From positions 1 through 41,297 of the forward strand of contig NZ_WKCB01000050.1 of the NCBI RefSeq assembly GCF_021606685.1: 41,297 nt of DNA. The letters are read 5' to 3'. Position 1 is the stretch's first letter; each line of letters starts with the position of its first letter. Made by a program: the position numbers and the translations under genes. Below are positions 16,815 to 24,940 of this stretch, in pieces. The DNA is from Pseudomonas syringae. GTDB taxonomy: Bacteria > Pseudomonadota > Gammaproteobacteria > Pseudomonadales > Pseudomonadaceae. Under the pieces are notes generated by a model. It was not told the DNA's origin and did no database searches. It saw only the letters and a program-made list of their open reading frames with translations.

Positions 16815-17030
16815 TTACCTGTTCAGCAGGTCACACAACGCGTGCACCTCATCCTCACTGAACAACCCCTGCGGGTAACGTTCATTCATCACGCTGCGCA
16901 AGTCGGGCTGCTGCCGGATCTGCCGCGAGCCGTTTTCTTTCAACCAATGCGCCAGCGCATGAATCGCGTCACCGTCGACCCGCATGGGGTGGAACGTGCG
17001 CGTGTACATCAGGTTGATATCGGCATTCAT
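16815..17030 (-). CDS. Small protein of unknown function (71 residues)
   Basis: I do not recognise a named family. The start is the ATG at 17030, preceded by GAGAG. Longer in-frame extensions have no ribosome site and unlikely composition. The protein begins MNADINLMYTRTFHPMRVDG and is soluble, with alternating hydrophobic and charged residues. It contains HALAHWLKENGSRQIRQQPD and ends in LFSEDEVHALCDLLNR, suggesting a compact helical fold. There is no signal peptide or membrane segment. Codon use resembles the neighbours, so it is probably real. It stands alone between a REP doublet and the aguA terminator. Confidence 0.65.
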   Translation of the reverse strand: MNADINLMYTRTFHPMRVDGDAIHALAHWLKENGSRQIRQQPDLRSVMNERYPQGLFSEDEVHALCDLLNR

Positions 17031-17170
17031 TTCAGCGCTCTCCCCTACTGCGTGAGCGGCTAACTTACTCAAGGTTTGTGACAGAACCGCGCAGTCATCA
17101 CCTTGGGCCACTGTGCCAACACCGATACAAGAGCTATGCCAACGTCTCGCGGTGACGGGCCCGCGCCCAC

Positions 17171-17204
17171 AAAAAAGCCCGCGACCTTGAAGGAACGCGG
17201 GCTT
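17171..17204 (-). terminator. Terminator of aguA
   Basis: Leftward stem AGCCCGCG/CGCGGGCT, with a loop of about 12 nt and a run of six T in the direction of aguA transcription, 61 bp beyond its stop. Confidence 0.85.
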
Positions 17205-17264
17205 GCTGTGAGTGCTGAAACCGATCAACACCCGGTCGCCGCTATGGCGCTGTTACAACTGCAC

Positions 17265-18371
17265 TCAATTTTTCTGCGGGGCTGGCTGCTGCTGGGTGAG
17301 GCAATGGATATTGCCGCCGCCCAGTAACAGTTCACGGCCCGGCACCATCACCACTTCGTGTTGTGGGAACAGGTTCTGCAGGATCGCCTTGGCCTCGTTG
17401 TCCAGTGGGTCATCGAAGCTCGGCGCAATGATGCCGCCATTGACGATCAGGAAGTTCACGTAGGATCCGGCCAAGCGCACACTCGGATTACGCTCCTGGG
17501 TACCGTCCACCGGGTCGACGCCTGCGCATTCTTCCTCGGTGGCGTACAGCGGCCCCGGGATCGGCATCTTGTGCACTGTGAACGCGCGGCCCTGGGCGTC
17601 TGTGCTGCTTTGCAGTACATCCATGGCGGCGTGGCAGCGCGCGTAGTTCGGGTCTTGCGGGTCGTCGGTCCAGGCGAGCAGCACTTCACCCGGGCGCACG
17701 TAGCAGCAGAAGTTATCCACATGGCCATCGGTTTCGTCGTTGAACAGGCCATCCGGCAGCCAGATGATCTTATCCACAGCCAGGTTGTCACTCAGCACCG
17801 CTTCGATTGCGGCGCGGTCCAGGTGCGGGTTGCGATTGCGGTTCAACAGGCATTCTTCGGTGGTGATCAACGTGCCTTCGCCATCGACGTGGATCGAACC
17901 GCCTTCCAGCACAAAGCCCTCGGTGCGGTAGCGCGACGCGCGTTCGATCTCGAGGATCTTGCCGCCCACCTGCGCGTCACGGTTCCACGGCGCGTACAGG
18001 CCGCCGTCAAAACCGCCCCAGGCATTGAAATCCCAGTTCACACCGCGCACTTCGCCACTGTTGTTGATGACGAAAGTCGGGCCGGTATCGCGCACCCAGG
18101 CATCGTCGCTGGACATCTCCACCACACGGATATTGGGCACATCCAAACGCGCGCGGGCGTTTTCGTACTGGCCGGCGGAAACCGCCACGGTGACCGGCTC
18201 GAACCGCGCAATGGCCTTGGCAACCGCCACGTGCGCGGCCTGCGCCGGCTTGCCGCCGAGGCGCCAGTTGTCCGGGCGCTCGGGCCAGACCATCCAGGTC
18301 TGGGTCTGTGGCGCCCATTCGGCGGGCATGTGGAAGCCATCGGCGCGAGGGGTGCTGTGCAGGGTGGTCAT
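17265..18371 (-). CDS. aguA: Agmatine deiminase
   Basis: This 368-residue enzyme hydrolyses agmatine to N-carbamoylputrescine and ammonia in arginine-to-putrescine conversion. It has the guanidine-modifying fold signatures: FHMPAEWAPQTQTWMVWPER at the N-terminus, DDAWVRDTGPTFV, NWDFNAWGG, GGSIHVDGEGT and DGHVDNFCCYV. The catalytic Cys is in GGGNIHCLTQ, residue 357, the same number as in the P. aeruginosa enzyme. Length and ends are typical. The usual partner, N-carbamoylputrescine amidase (aguB), is not in the window. The gene lies 122 bp beyond the kinase-aminotransferase fusion on the same strand, separated from it by a hairpin. Confidence 0.96.
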   Translation of the reverse strand: MTTLHSTPRADGFHMPAEWAPQTQTWMVWPERPDNWRLGGKPAQAAHVAVAKAIARFEPVTVAVSAGQYENARARLDVPNIRVVEMSSDDAWVRDTGPTFVINNSGEVRGVNWDFNAWGGFDGGLYAPWNRDAQVGGKILEIERASRYRTEGFVLEGGSIHVDGEGTLITTEECLLNRNRNPHLDRAAIEAVLSDNLAVDKIIWLPDGLFNDETDGHVDNFCCYVRPGEVLLAWTDDPQDPNYARCHAAMDVLQSSTDAQGRAFTVHKMPIPGPLYATEEECAGVDPVDGTQERNPSVRLAGSYVNFLIVNGGIIAPSFDDPLDNEAKAILQNLFPQHEVVMVPGRELLLGGGNIHCLTQQQPAPQKN

Positions 18372-18470
18372 GGCGATCAGGACTCCGAATGGGGCTAAAG
18401 GTCGACTTTATAACGGATAAAAATCGAGCTTAAAAGCGAAATAAGATTATTAAGCATGAATATGACAATA

Positions 18471-18494
18471 AATAGCCGATAACAATCGGCTATT
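18471..18494 (-). terminator. Hairpin at the end of the fusion gene
   Basis: A perfect 10-bp stem, AATAGCCGAT / ATCGGCTATT, with loop AACA, starts at the stop codon of the 966-residue fusion gene. The following leftward sequence is TTATTGTC, a weak T tract, so termination efficiency is uncertain. Confidence 0.6.
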
Positions 18495-21394
18495 TAGAGA
18501 TCCTCATCCAGCACCTTCGACAGCATGTCGACAAAGAAATCCACACTGCGTTTAGACGTGACCATCGGCGGCTTGATCTTGAGGATGTTCAGGTAGTCAC
18601 CGGTTGGCTGCATGAAAATACCCAACTCACGCAGGCGGTCGCACAGCCGCGTGGTTTCTTCGGTGGCGGGCTCCAGGGTATGTCGATCGCGTACCAGCTC
18701 CAGCCCCAGGTAAAACCCTGAGCCATGCACGGCACCAACCAAGGGATGCCGGTCGATCAGTGCTTCCAATCGCGCTTTGAAATGCCCGCCAACAACCTGG
18801 GCGTTTTCCCACAGCTTTTCTTCCTCCATCACGTCCAGCACGGCCATGCCGATCCGGCAACTGACCGGGCTACCGCCCGAGGACGAGAAGAAATACCCCT
18901 CGGCCTCCAGCGCCTCGGCGATCTCACGGCGGGTGATCACCGCCCCCAACGGCTGCCCGTTGCCCATGCCTTTGGCCATGGTGATGATATCGGGGACCAC
19001 GCCCTGCTCTTCAAAGCCCCAGAAGAAATGCCCCATGCGGCCATACCCCACCTGCACCTCATCGGCGATGCACACGCCACCCTGGGCGCGCACCTGCGCA
19101 TACACCTGCTGCAGATAGCCTGGCGGCAGGGAGATGCCACCGGCATTGCCATACACCGGCTCGCAGATGAAACCGGCCAGCTGCCGTTTGCTCGCGGCGA
19201 TTTTCGCCAGGTTGTGTTCCACGCTTCGTACGTAATCCGGCGCGCTGTCCTGCCCCCGGAACTCCCCTCGATAAGTATTCGGCGCCGTCACCGGGTGGAC
19301 CCAGTCCGGCCGGCTGCTCAATGCCTGAGGGTTGTCGGCAATCGATGTGGACACCGCATCCGCCGCCACCGACCAGCCGTGGTACGCCTCCAACACGCTG
19401 AGCATGTCGCGCCCGCCGCTGTAGGCCCAGGCCAGGCGGATCGCCAGGTCATTGGCTTCGGTGCCGCTGTTGACCAGGAACACCCGGTCCATACCCTGCG
19501 GCGCCAACGCCAGCAGGCGCTCGGAAAACTCGGCGATCGCCGCGTAATGGAAGCGCGAATTGGTGTTGAGCAACGACCACTGGCGCGCCGCCACCGCCGC
19601 CATGCGCGGGTGGCCATGGCCCAGCACCGCGACGTTGTTGAGCATGTCGAGGTAGGAACGGCCCTGCATGTCGATCAGATGGTTGCGCCAACCGCGCTCG
19701 ATGCGCGGCGGGTCGACGTAATAGTGTTTTTGCGAGCGCGCGAAACTGGCATCACGCCGGGCCAGCAAGGCTTCGGGGTCCAGCTCGGGCTCGGCATCGC
19801 AGGCCAACCCTAAAAGCGCCGCTGGCGAGGGGCACAGCACTTGCCACGCCGCTGCCCGGGAGGGCGTGCAGAACAGCGGCGCCGGCACGTCGGTACGGCA
19901 GAGTTGCACAGTCAGCGGGCCTTCGACCTCGCCGATCACTTGGCCTTTGAGCACCGCGGCGCCCGAATGCAACAACGCGTTCACGCCCCACAGCCGCGCG
20001 CTGCAAGTGCTGCCATGCAGATGGAGTTCGCCGCCGGCCCGCACACTTACGGTGCCCGCAAACGGTGCTTCGACGGTGATGCCCTGGGGCACATGCAGCG
20101 CCACATGCAGCGGGAACGTCTCTGGCTCATCCGCGCTATCGGGCAGCGTACGCGACAAGCGGTATTGCCCATAACGACTCGCCGCCAGGCCATGCACCGC
20201 CGCCGCGTCCTGCAATAAACGCTGATCGATACCGGCCTGCTCCCAGTTACCCGCGTCGAAATGCGGGCTGAGCACGCCCAGATCGATCAGCGCGAACTCA
20301 CGCCCCACCAACCCCGGCAACAAGGGTGCGAAGCCTTGGCTGGCAACCGGCGTTGGCGCCTGCCCGACGCTGCTCAAAATCGCCGCCTCCATCAGCTCAA
20401 ACGGCACCGAGGTTGCCACATGGAAAATTTCCCACTCATGCTCGGCGTTTTTCAACAGGTAGCTGTTGTCCGGGTCCAGGCGTTGCTGCTGTTCGCTGCT
20501 CAGCACCAGCACTGCCGCACGGGCAACGATCAGCGGCCACAGCGCCTGCAGTTCTTCGTGCTGCAACGGCGTGATGGCGTGACAGGCCTGAATCGCCGGC
20601 AAGATCGCAAAGGGGTCGCCCTCGGCATGGTGCAACAGCGCCGCGCAGGTCACCGACAGGTCGGCAATGCGCCAGGTGTGCACCAAATCGCCAAAATCGA
20701 TCACGCCCTGCAGCTGCCAATGCCGCTGCGCATCGCGCTGCCACACCACGTTGTCATCGGTGATGTCCATGTGCACCGCTTGCCACGGCAGCCGGTCGGC
20801 CAACGGGCTGATGCGCGCGTCGACCTGCTCGGCCACCTGCTCCAGCGCGGCGCGGTGGGGCAGGTTCTGCAGCGTGGCCAGCAAGTGGGTGATCAGCTCA
20901 CGGGCATGGCGCGGGTCCCATTGCAGCGTACGGTCCAGGCCGGGGTGGCGGAAGTCGGCCAGCGCCAGGTTCATGCGACCGCACAGCTCACCGAAACCTG
21001 CAATCACGTCGCGCCCCAGATGAGGCAGATGGGTCAGCGGCTGGCCGTCTATATAGTCCAGAACCCGAAGGTGCAGGGCCTGGCCGTCGACCGTCAGCGT
21101 CAGCAGCTCCTCGCCGCTCAGGGCCTTGATGACCTTGGGCACGCGCACAGCCTGTAACGTATTGAGGGCGGCGTGCTGGGCCTCCAACTCGACGGCGGCG
21201 TAGTCGCCCCGGCAGATTTTCAGAACAAACGCGCCGCGTGCACTGTCGACTTTGTAGTTGAGGTCCTGCTGGCTGCCCAGTGACTGCAATGCGCCGCTGA
21301 GGCCGTAATGCTGCGCCAGCAATTGCGCCGCCTGGTCGGGGCCCAGTTGCGGGCTGGGAAGACTGGCGCGGTGGATCAGCGTGGCGAGCAGCAT
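18494..21394 (-). CDS. Fused phosphotransferase-family kinase / class III aminotransferase-fold enzyme
   Basis: A 966-residue multidomain protein. Residues about 20-330 are an APH/choline-kinase-like phosphotransferase with the catalytic HMDITDDN at 208-215 and IDFGD downstream. Residues about 400-500 form a beta-rich middle segment (VEAPFAGTVSVRAGGELHL, VLKGQVIGEVEG) like M23/lipoyl folds. Residues about 540-960 are a class III PLP enzyme: GTEANDLAIRLA, CIADEVQVGYGR and MAKGMGNG with PLP lysine K808. In animals, separate proteins of these two families are hydroxylysine kinase and phospholyases of phosphohydroxylysine or phosphoethanolamine. By analogy this enzyme may phosphorylate an amino alcohol and then eliminate phosphate and ammonia (inference). 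The start at ATG 21394 follows GAGG; an in-frame upstream extension has no family match. Confidence 0.87.
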   Translation of the reverse strand: MLLATLIHRASLPSPQLGPDQAAQLLAQHYGLSGALQSLGSQQDLNYKVDSARGAFVLKICRGDYAAVELEAQHAALNTLQAVRVPKVIKALSGEELLTLTVDGQALHLRVLDYIDGQPLTHLPHLGRDVIAGFGELCGRMNLALADFRHPGLDRTLQWDPRHARELITHLLATLQNLPHRAALEQVAEQVDARISPLADRLPWQAVHMDITDDNVVWQRDAQRHWQLQGVIDFGDLVHTWRIADLSVTCAALLHHAEGDPFAILPAIQACHAITPLQHEELQALWPLIVARAAVLVLSSEQQQRLDPDNSYLLKNAEHEWEIFHVATSVPFELMEAAILSSVGQAPTPVASQGFAPLLPGLVGREFALIDLGVLSPHFDAGNWEQAGIDQRLLQDAAAVHGLAASRYGQYRLSRTLPDSADEPETFPLHVALHVPQGITVEAPFAGTVSVRAGGELHLHGSTCSARLWGVNALLHSGAAVLKGQVIGEVEGPLTVQLCRTDVPAPLFCTPSRAAAWQVLCPSPAALLGLACDAEPELDPEALLARRDASFARSQKHYYVDPPRIERGWRNHLIDMQGRSYLDMLNNVAVLGHGHPRMAAVAARQWSLLNTNSRFHYAAIAEFSERLLALAPQGMDRVFLVNSGTEANDLAIRLAWAYSGGRDMLSVLEAYHGWSVAADAVSTSIADNPQALSSRPDWVHPVTAPNTYRGEFRGQDSAPDYVRSVEHNLAKIAASKRQLAGFICEPVYGNAGGISLPPGYLQQVYAQVRAQGGVCIADEVQVGYGRMGHFFWGFEEQGVVPDIITMAKGMGNGQPLGAVITRREIAEALEAEGYFFSSSGGSPVSCRIGMAVLDVMEEEKLWENAQVVGGHFKARLEALIDRHPLVGAVHGSGFYLGLELVRDRHTLEPATEETTRLCDRLRELGIFMQPTGDYLNILKIKPPMVTSKRSVDFFVDMLSKVLDEDL

Positions 21395-21541
21395 GGAGGT
21401 GGCCTCGATTTTTTTCAGGGGTGTATATCGCCATTGTTCAGGGGGCTTACGCAACCCCTCGACACATACCGCCCTTCCCAGCGCCGCAACACAGGCTATG
21501 CTCCATTCGCTGAACGTACATTTAAGGAAAGGGCCCCCGTT

Positions 21542-22624
21542 ATGCGCATTCTCATTACCGGTGGCGCCGGTTTTATCGGTTCTGCCTTGGTACGTCACCT
21601 GATTCAACACACCGAGCACGAGGTGCTCAACCTGGACAAACTCACCTACGCCGGCAACCTGGAATCGTTGACCAGCATCGCGTCCAACAGTCGCTATGAG
21701 TTCGTCCAGGCCGATATCATCGACCAAGCCACCGTCAGCGCGGTGCTGGCACGCTTCGAGCCCCAGGCGATCATGCACCTGGCGGCCGAGTCGCATGTCG
21801 ACCGCTCGATTGACGGCCCGTCGGACTTCATCCAAACCAATATCGTCGGCACCTACAGCCTGCTGGAAGCCGCCCGAGGCTATTGGCAGGGCCTCGCCGA
21901 GCCAGACAAACGCGCGTTCCGCTTCCACCATATTTCCACCGACGAGGTGTACGGCGACCTGCATGGCGTGGACGACCTGTTCACCGAAACCACGCCCTAT
22001 GCGCCGAGTTCACCTTACTCCGCCAGCAAGGCCGCCTCTGACCATCTGGTGCGCGCCTGGCAGCGCACGTACGGCCTGCCCGTGCTCCTGACCAATTGCT
22101 CCAACAACTACGGGCCGTTCCACTTTCCCGAAAAGCTGATCCCGCTGGTCATCCTCAATGCCCTCGCGGGTAAGCCATTGCCGGTCTATGGTGATGGTTT
22201 GCAGGTGCGCGACTGGCTGTTCGTCGAAGACCACGCCCGTGCGCTGCTCAAGGTGGTCACCGAGGGCGCCGTCGGCGAAACCTACAATATTGGCGGCCAC
22301 AATGAGCAAAAGAACATCGATGTAGTGCGCAGCATCTGCGCCCTGCTCGAAGAGCTGGCGCCGCAACGACCGGCCGGGGTGGGGCAGTACACCGACCTGA
22401 TCACCTTCGTGAAGGACCGCCCGGGCCACGATCAGCGCTACGCCATCGACGCCAGTAAAATCGAGCGCGAATTGGGCTGGGTGCCCTTGGAAACCTTTGC
22501 AACCGGGCTGCGCAAAACCGTGCAGTGGTACCTCGATAACCTGGAATGGTGCCGCAGGGTCCAGGACGGCAGTTATCAGGGTGAACGATTGGGCAACACC
22601 GATAAGAGGGATCTGATCGCATGA
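21542..22624 (+). CDS. rmlB: dTDP-glucose 4,6-dehydratase RmlB
   Basis: The 360-residue second enzyme of dTDP-L-rhamnose synthesis converts dTDP-glucose to dTDP-4-keto-6-deoxyglucose with bound NAD. The Rossmann motif GGAGFIG is at 8-14. The catalytic STDEVYGD begins at residue 132 (T133, D134, E135), and Y159-x3-K163 sits in YSASK. The ATG has GGAAAGGG upstream; the frame is open further upstream but lacks family residues. It is first in an rmlBACD operon, with its stop overlapping rmlA by ATGA. The product feeds rhamnose into LPS or exopolysaccharide, and in many pseudomonads into rhamnolipids. Confidence 0.96.
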   Translation: MRILITGGAGFIGSALVRHLIQHTEHEVLNLDKLTYAGNLESLTSIASNSRYEFVQADIIDQATVSAVLARFEPQAIMHLAAESHVDRSIDGPSDFIQTNIVGTYSLLEAARGYWQGLAEPDKRAFRFHHISTDEVYGDLHGVDDLFTETTPYAPSSPYSASKAASDHLVRAWQRTYGLPVLLTNCSNNYGPFHFPEKLIPLVILNALAGKPLPVYGDGLQVRDWLFVEDHARALLKVVTEGAVGETYNIGGHNEQKNIDVVRSICALLEELAPQRPAGVGQYTDLITFVKDRPGHDQRYAIDASKIERELGWVPLETFATGLRKTVQWYLDNLEWCRRVQDGSYQGERLGNTDKRDLIA

Positions 22625-23496
22625 TGAAAGGAATCGTATTGGCCGGCGGCTCCGGCACACGTCTGCACCCCATTACCCTGGGCGTGTCCAAGCAACTGTT
22701 ACCCGTCTATGACAAGCCGATGATCTATTACCCGATTTCGGTGCTGATGCTGGCCGGGATCAAGGAGATTCTAGTGATCTCCACCCCGGCGGACCTGCCG
22801 CAGTACCGCAACCTGTTGGGTGACGGCAGCCAGTTCGGCGTGCGCTTCAGCTATGCCGAACAGCCGACCCCCGACGGCCTGGCGCAAGCCTTTTTGATTG
22901 GCGAGCAGTTCATCGGCAGCGACCCGGTGTGCCTGATCCTGGGCGACAACATTTTCCACGGCCAGCGCTTCAGCGAGCAGCTGCACGCGGCGGTCAAGCG
23001 CGACAAGGGTGCCACGGTATTTGGCTATTGGGTCAAGGACCCGGAGCGCTTCGGTGTGATCGACTTCGACAGCGACGGCCGCGCCCTATCCATTGAAGAA
23101 AAACCGACGGTGCCTAAATCCAGCTACGCCGTGACCGGCCTGTATTTCTACGATAACGATGTGATCAACATCGCTAAAGCGGTGAAGCCTTCCGCCCGGG
23201 GCGAGCTGGAAATCACCGACGTCAACAACGCCTACCTGCAGCGCGGCGACTTGCAGGTGGAACGCTTTGGCCGAGGCTTCGCCTGGCTCGATACCGGCAC
23301 CCACGACAGCTTGCTGGACGCCTCGCAGTACGTGCAGACCATCGAGCGCCGCCAGGGGCTGAAAGTCGCCTGCCTCGAAGAAATCGCCTATGGCAACGGC
23401 TGGATCGACCGCGACCATTTGCTCGAACGCGCCAAGTATTTCGGCAAAACCGGCTATGGCCAGTACCTCTACTCTCTCGCTGGGGACAACCAGTGA
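22621..23496 (+). CDS. rmlA: Glucose-1-phosphate thymidylyltransferase RmlA
   Basis: This 291-residue enzyme makes dTDP-glucose from dTTP and glucose-1-phosphate, the first committed step to dTDP-L-rhamnose. The nucleotide-binding signature GGSGTRLHP is at 9-17, followed by SKQLLPVYDKPMIYYPISVL, the GDNIFHG motif and IEEKP. All are standard for the short RmlA group, as is the length. It overlaps rmlB by 4 bp and rmlC by 4 bp, so the three are translationally coupled. Feedback inhibition by dTDP-rhamnose is known for the family. Confidence 0.96.
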   Translation: MMKGIVLAGGSGTRLHPITLGVSKQLLPVYDKPMIYYPISVLMLAGIKEILVISTPADLPQYRNLLGDGSQFGVRFSYAEQPTPDGLAQAFLIGEQFIGSDPVCLILGDNIFHGQRFSEQLHAAVKRDKGATVFGYWVKDPERFGVIDFDSDGRALSIEEKPTVPKSSYAVTGLYFYDNDVINIAKAVKPSARGELEITDVNNAYLQRGDLQVERFGRGFAWLDTGTHDSLLDASQYVQTIERRQGLKVACLEEIAYGNGWIDRDHLLERAKYFGKTGYGQYLYSLAGDNQ

Positions 23497-24038
23497 ACGT
23501 CACTGATACCTCATTGCCAGGCGTGCTGATCCTCGAACCCAAGGTGTTTGGGGATGAGCGCGGTTTTTTCTACGAAAGCTTCAACGCTCGCGCCTTTGCA
23601 GCGGCCACCGGGCTCAAGCGCGACTTTGTCCAGGACAACCATTCGCGCTCACAAAAAGGCGTGCTGCGCGGCCTGCATTACCAACTGGAACACACCCAGG
23701 GCAAACTGGTGCGCGTCACCGCTGGTGAAGTGCTGGACGTGGCCGTGGACATTCGCCGCAGCTCGCCGAATTTTGGCCAGTGGGTAGGCGTGCACCTGTC
23801 CGCACAAAACCGCCGCCAACTGTGGGTACCGGAAGGCTTTGCCCACGGCTTTGTAGTGCTCAGCGACGCTGCCGAGTTCCTGTACAAGACCACCGATTAC
23901 TACCAACCGAGCGCCGAGCGCTGCATCGCCTGGAATGACCCCACGCTGGCCATCGACTGGGAACTGGACGAGCCGCCGCAGCTCTCCGCCAAGGACCAGG
24001 CCGGCAAAACCCTGATGGAAGCCGACGTGTTCCCATGA
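23493..24038 (+). CDS. rmlC: dTDP-4-dehydrorhamnose 3,5-epimerase RmlC
   Basis: This 181-residue cupin-fold epimerase is the third step of dTDP-L-rhamnose synthesis. FGDERGFFYESFN, the active-site segment QDNHSRSQKGVLRGLHYQ and WVPEGFAHGFVVLSD are all present. The start is GTG, overlapping the rmlA stop (GTGA). The stop overlaps the rmlD ATG. Length is normal. Confidence 0.96.
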   Translation: MNVTDTSLPGVLILEPKVFGDERGFFYESFNARAFAAATGLKRDFVQDNHSRSQKGVLRGLHYQLEHTQGKLVRVTAGEVLDVAVDIRRSSPNFGQWVGVHLSAQNRRQLWVPEGFAHGFVVLSDAAEFLYKTTDYYQPSAERCIAWNDPTLAIDWELDEPPQLSAKDQAGKTLMEADVFP

Positions 24039-24904
24039 AGATCCTTATAACCGGCCGACAAGGTCAAGTTGCCCTGGCGCTGCAACAGCGGCTTGGGGAC
24101 CTCGGCGAGCTAATCGTGCTGGGCCGCGACCGGCTCGACCTGGCCGACACCGCGCAGATCCGCCAACAAGTGCGCACCCACCGCCCCGACCTGATCATCA
24201 ACGCGGCGGCCCACACCGCGGTAGACCAGGCCGAAAGCGAACCGGAGGCCGCCTTTGCCATCAACGCCATCGCCCCCGGTGTGCTGGCGGAGGAAGCCAG
24301 CGCCTTGGGCATACCCTTGATCCATTACTCCACCGATTACGTGTTCGATGGCAGCAAGCCCACGCCTTACACCGAGGCCGACACGCCGAACCCATTGAGC
24401 GTCTATGGCCGAAGCAAACTCGCCGGGGAGCAGGCGATTGCGAGCGCGGGCGGCGAGCACTTGATCCTGCGCACCAGTTGGGTCTACTCCAACCACGGCA
24501 GGAATTTCCTGCTGACCCTGCAGCGCCTGCTGCAAGAGAAGCCGCAGATGCGCATCGTGGCCGACCAGATCGGTGCACCGACCTGGGCTGGCACCCTCGC
24601 CAACAGCACCCGTGCCCTGATTGAGCGCTGGCATGCCGCAAAGGCCGGGGAATGGGGCGTCTACCACCTGAGCGCCCAAGGGGAAACCTCGTGGTTCGGC
24701 TTTGCCGAGGCGATCGCCGCGCAACTGCGGGCTGAGGGAAAGGCGTGTGCGGAGCTGGAGGCCATCCCCTCCAGTGCCTACCCGACACCCGCCAAGCGCC
24801 CGCTGAACTCACGCCTCGATTGTCACCGCCTGCAACAGCAATGGCACGTCAGCCAGCCACAGTGGCAAGACGCATTGCGCGAGTGTCTTGCCGAGCAGCA
24901 CTAG
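24035..24904 (+). CDS. rmlD: dTDP-4-dehydrorhamnose reductase RmlD
   Basis: The 289-residue last enzyme of the pathway reduces dTDP-4-keto-rhamnose to dTDP-L-rhamnose with NAD(P)H. An N-terminal Rossmann motif (ILITGRQGQVA) is followed by INAAAHTAVDQAESE, the STDYVFDG motif and catalytic YGRSK (Y-x3-K). LRTSWVYS and DQIGAPTWA are also typical. It is coupled to rmlC by ATGA and is the last rml gene. dctB starts 36 bp later in the same direction, with no terminator visible between them. Confidence 0.96.
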   Translation: MKILITGRQGQVALALQQRLGDLGELIVLGRDRLDLADTAQIRQQVRTHRPDLIINAAAHTAVDQAESEPEAAFAINAIAPGVLAEEASALGIPLIHYSTDYVFDGSKPTPYTEADTPNPLSVYGRSKLAGEQAIASAGGEHLILRTSWVYSNHGRNFLLTLQRLLQEKPQMRIVADQIGAPTWAGTLANSTRALIERWHAAKAGEWGVYHLSAQGETSWFGFAEAIAAQLRAEGKACAELEAIPSSAYPTPAKRPLNSRLDCHRLQQQWHVSQPQWQDALRECLAEQH

Positions 24905-24940
24905 GCATAATGCGCCTGTACCCACAGGCGCACGACTCCC

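Noticed and set aside
21395..21964. N-terminal extension of the fusion enzyme to 1156 residues
   Set aside because: It would overlap rmlB on the other strand and has no kinase-family similarity. ATG 21394 has GAGG upstream.
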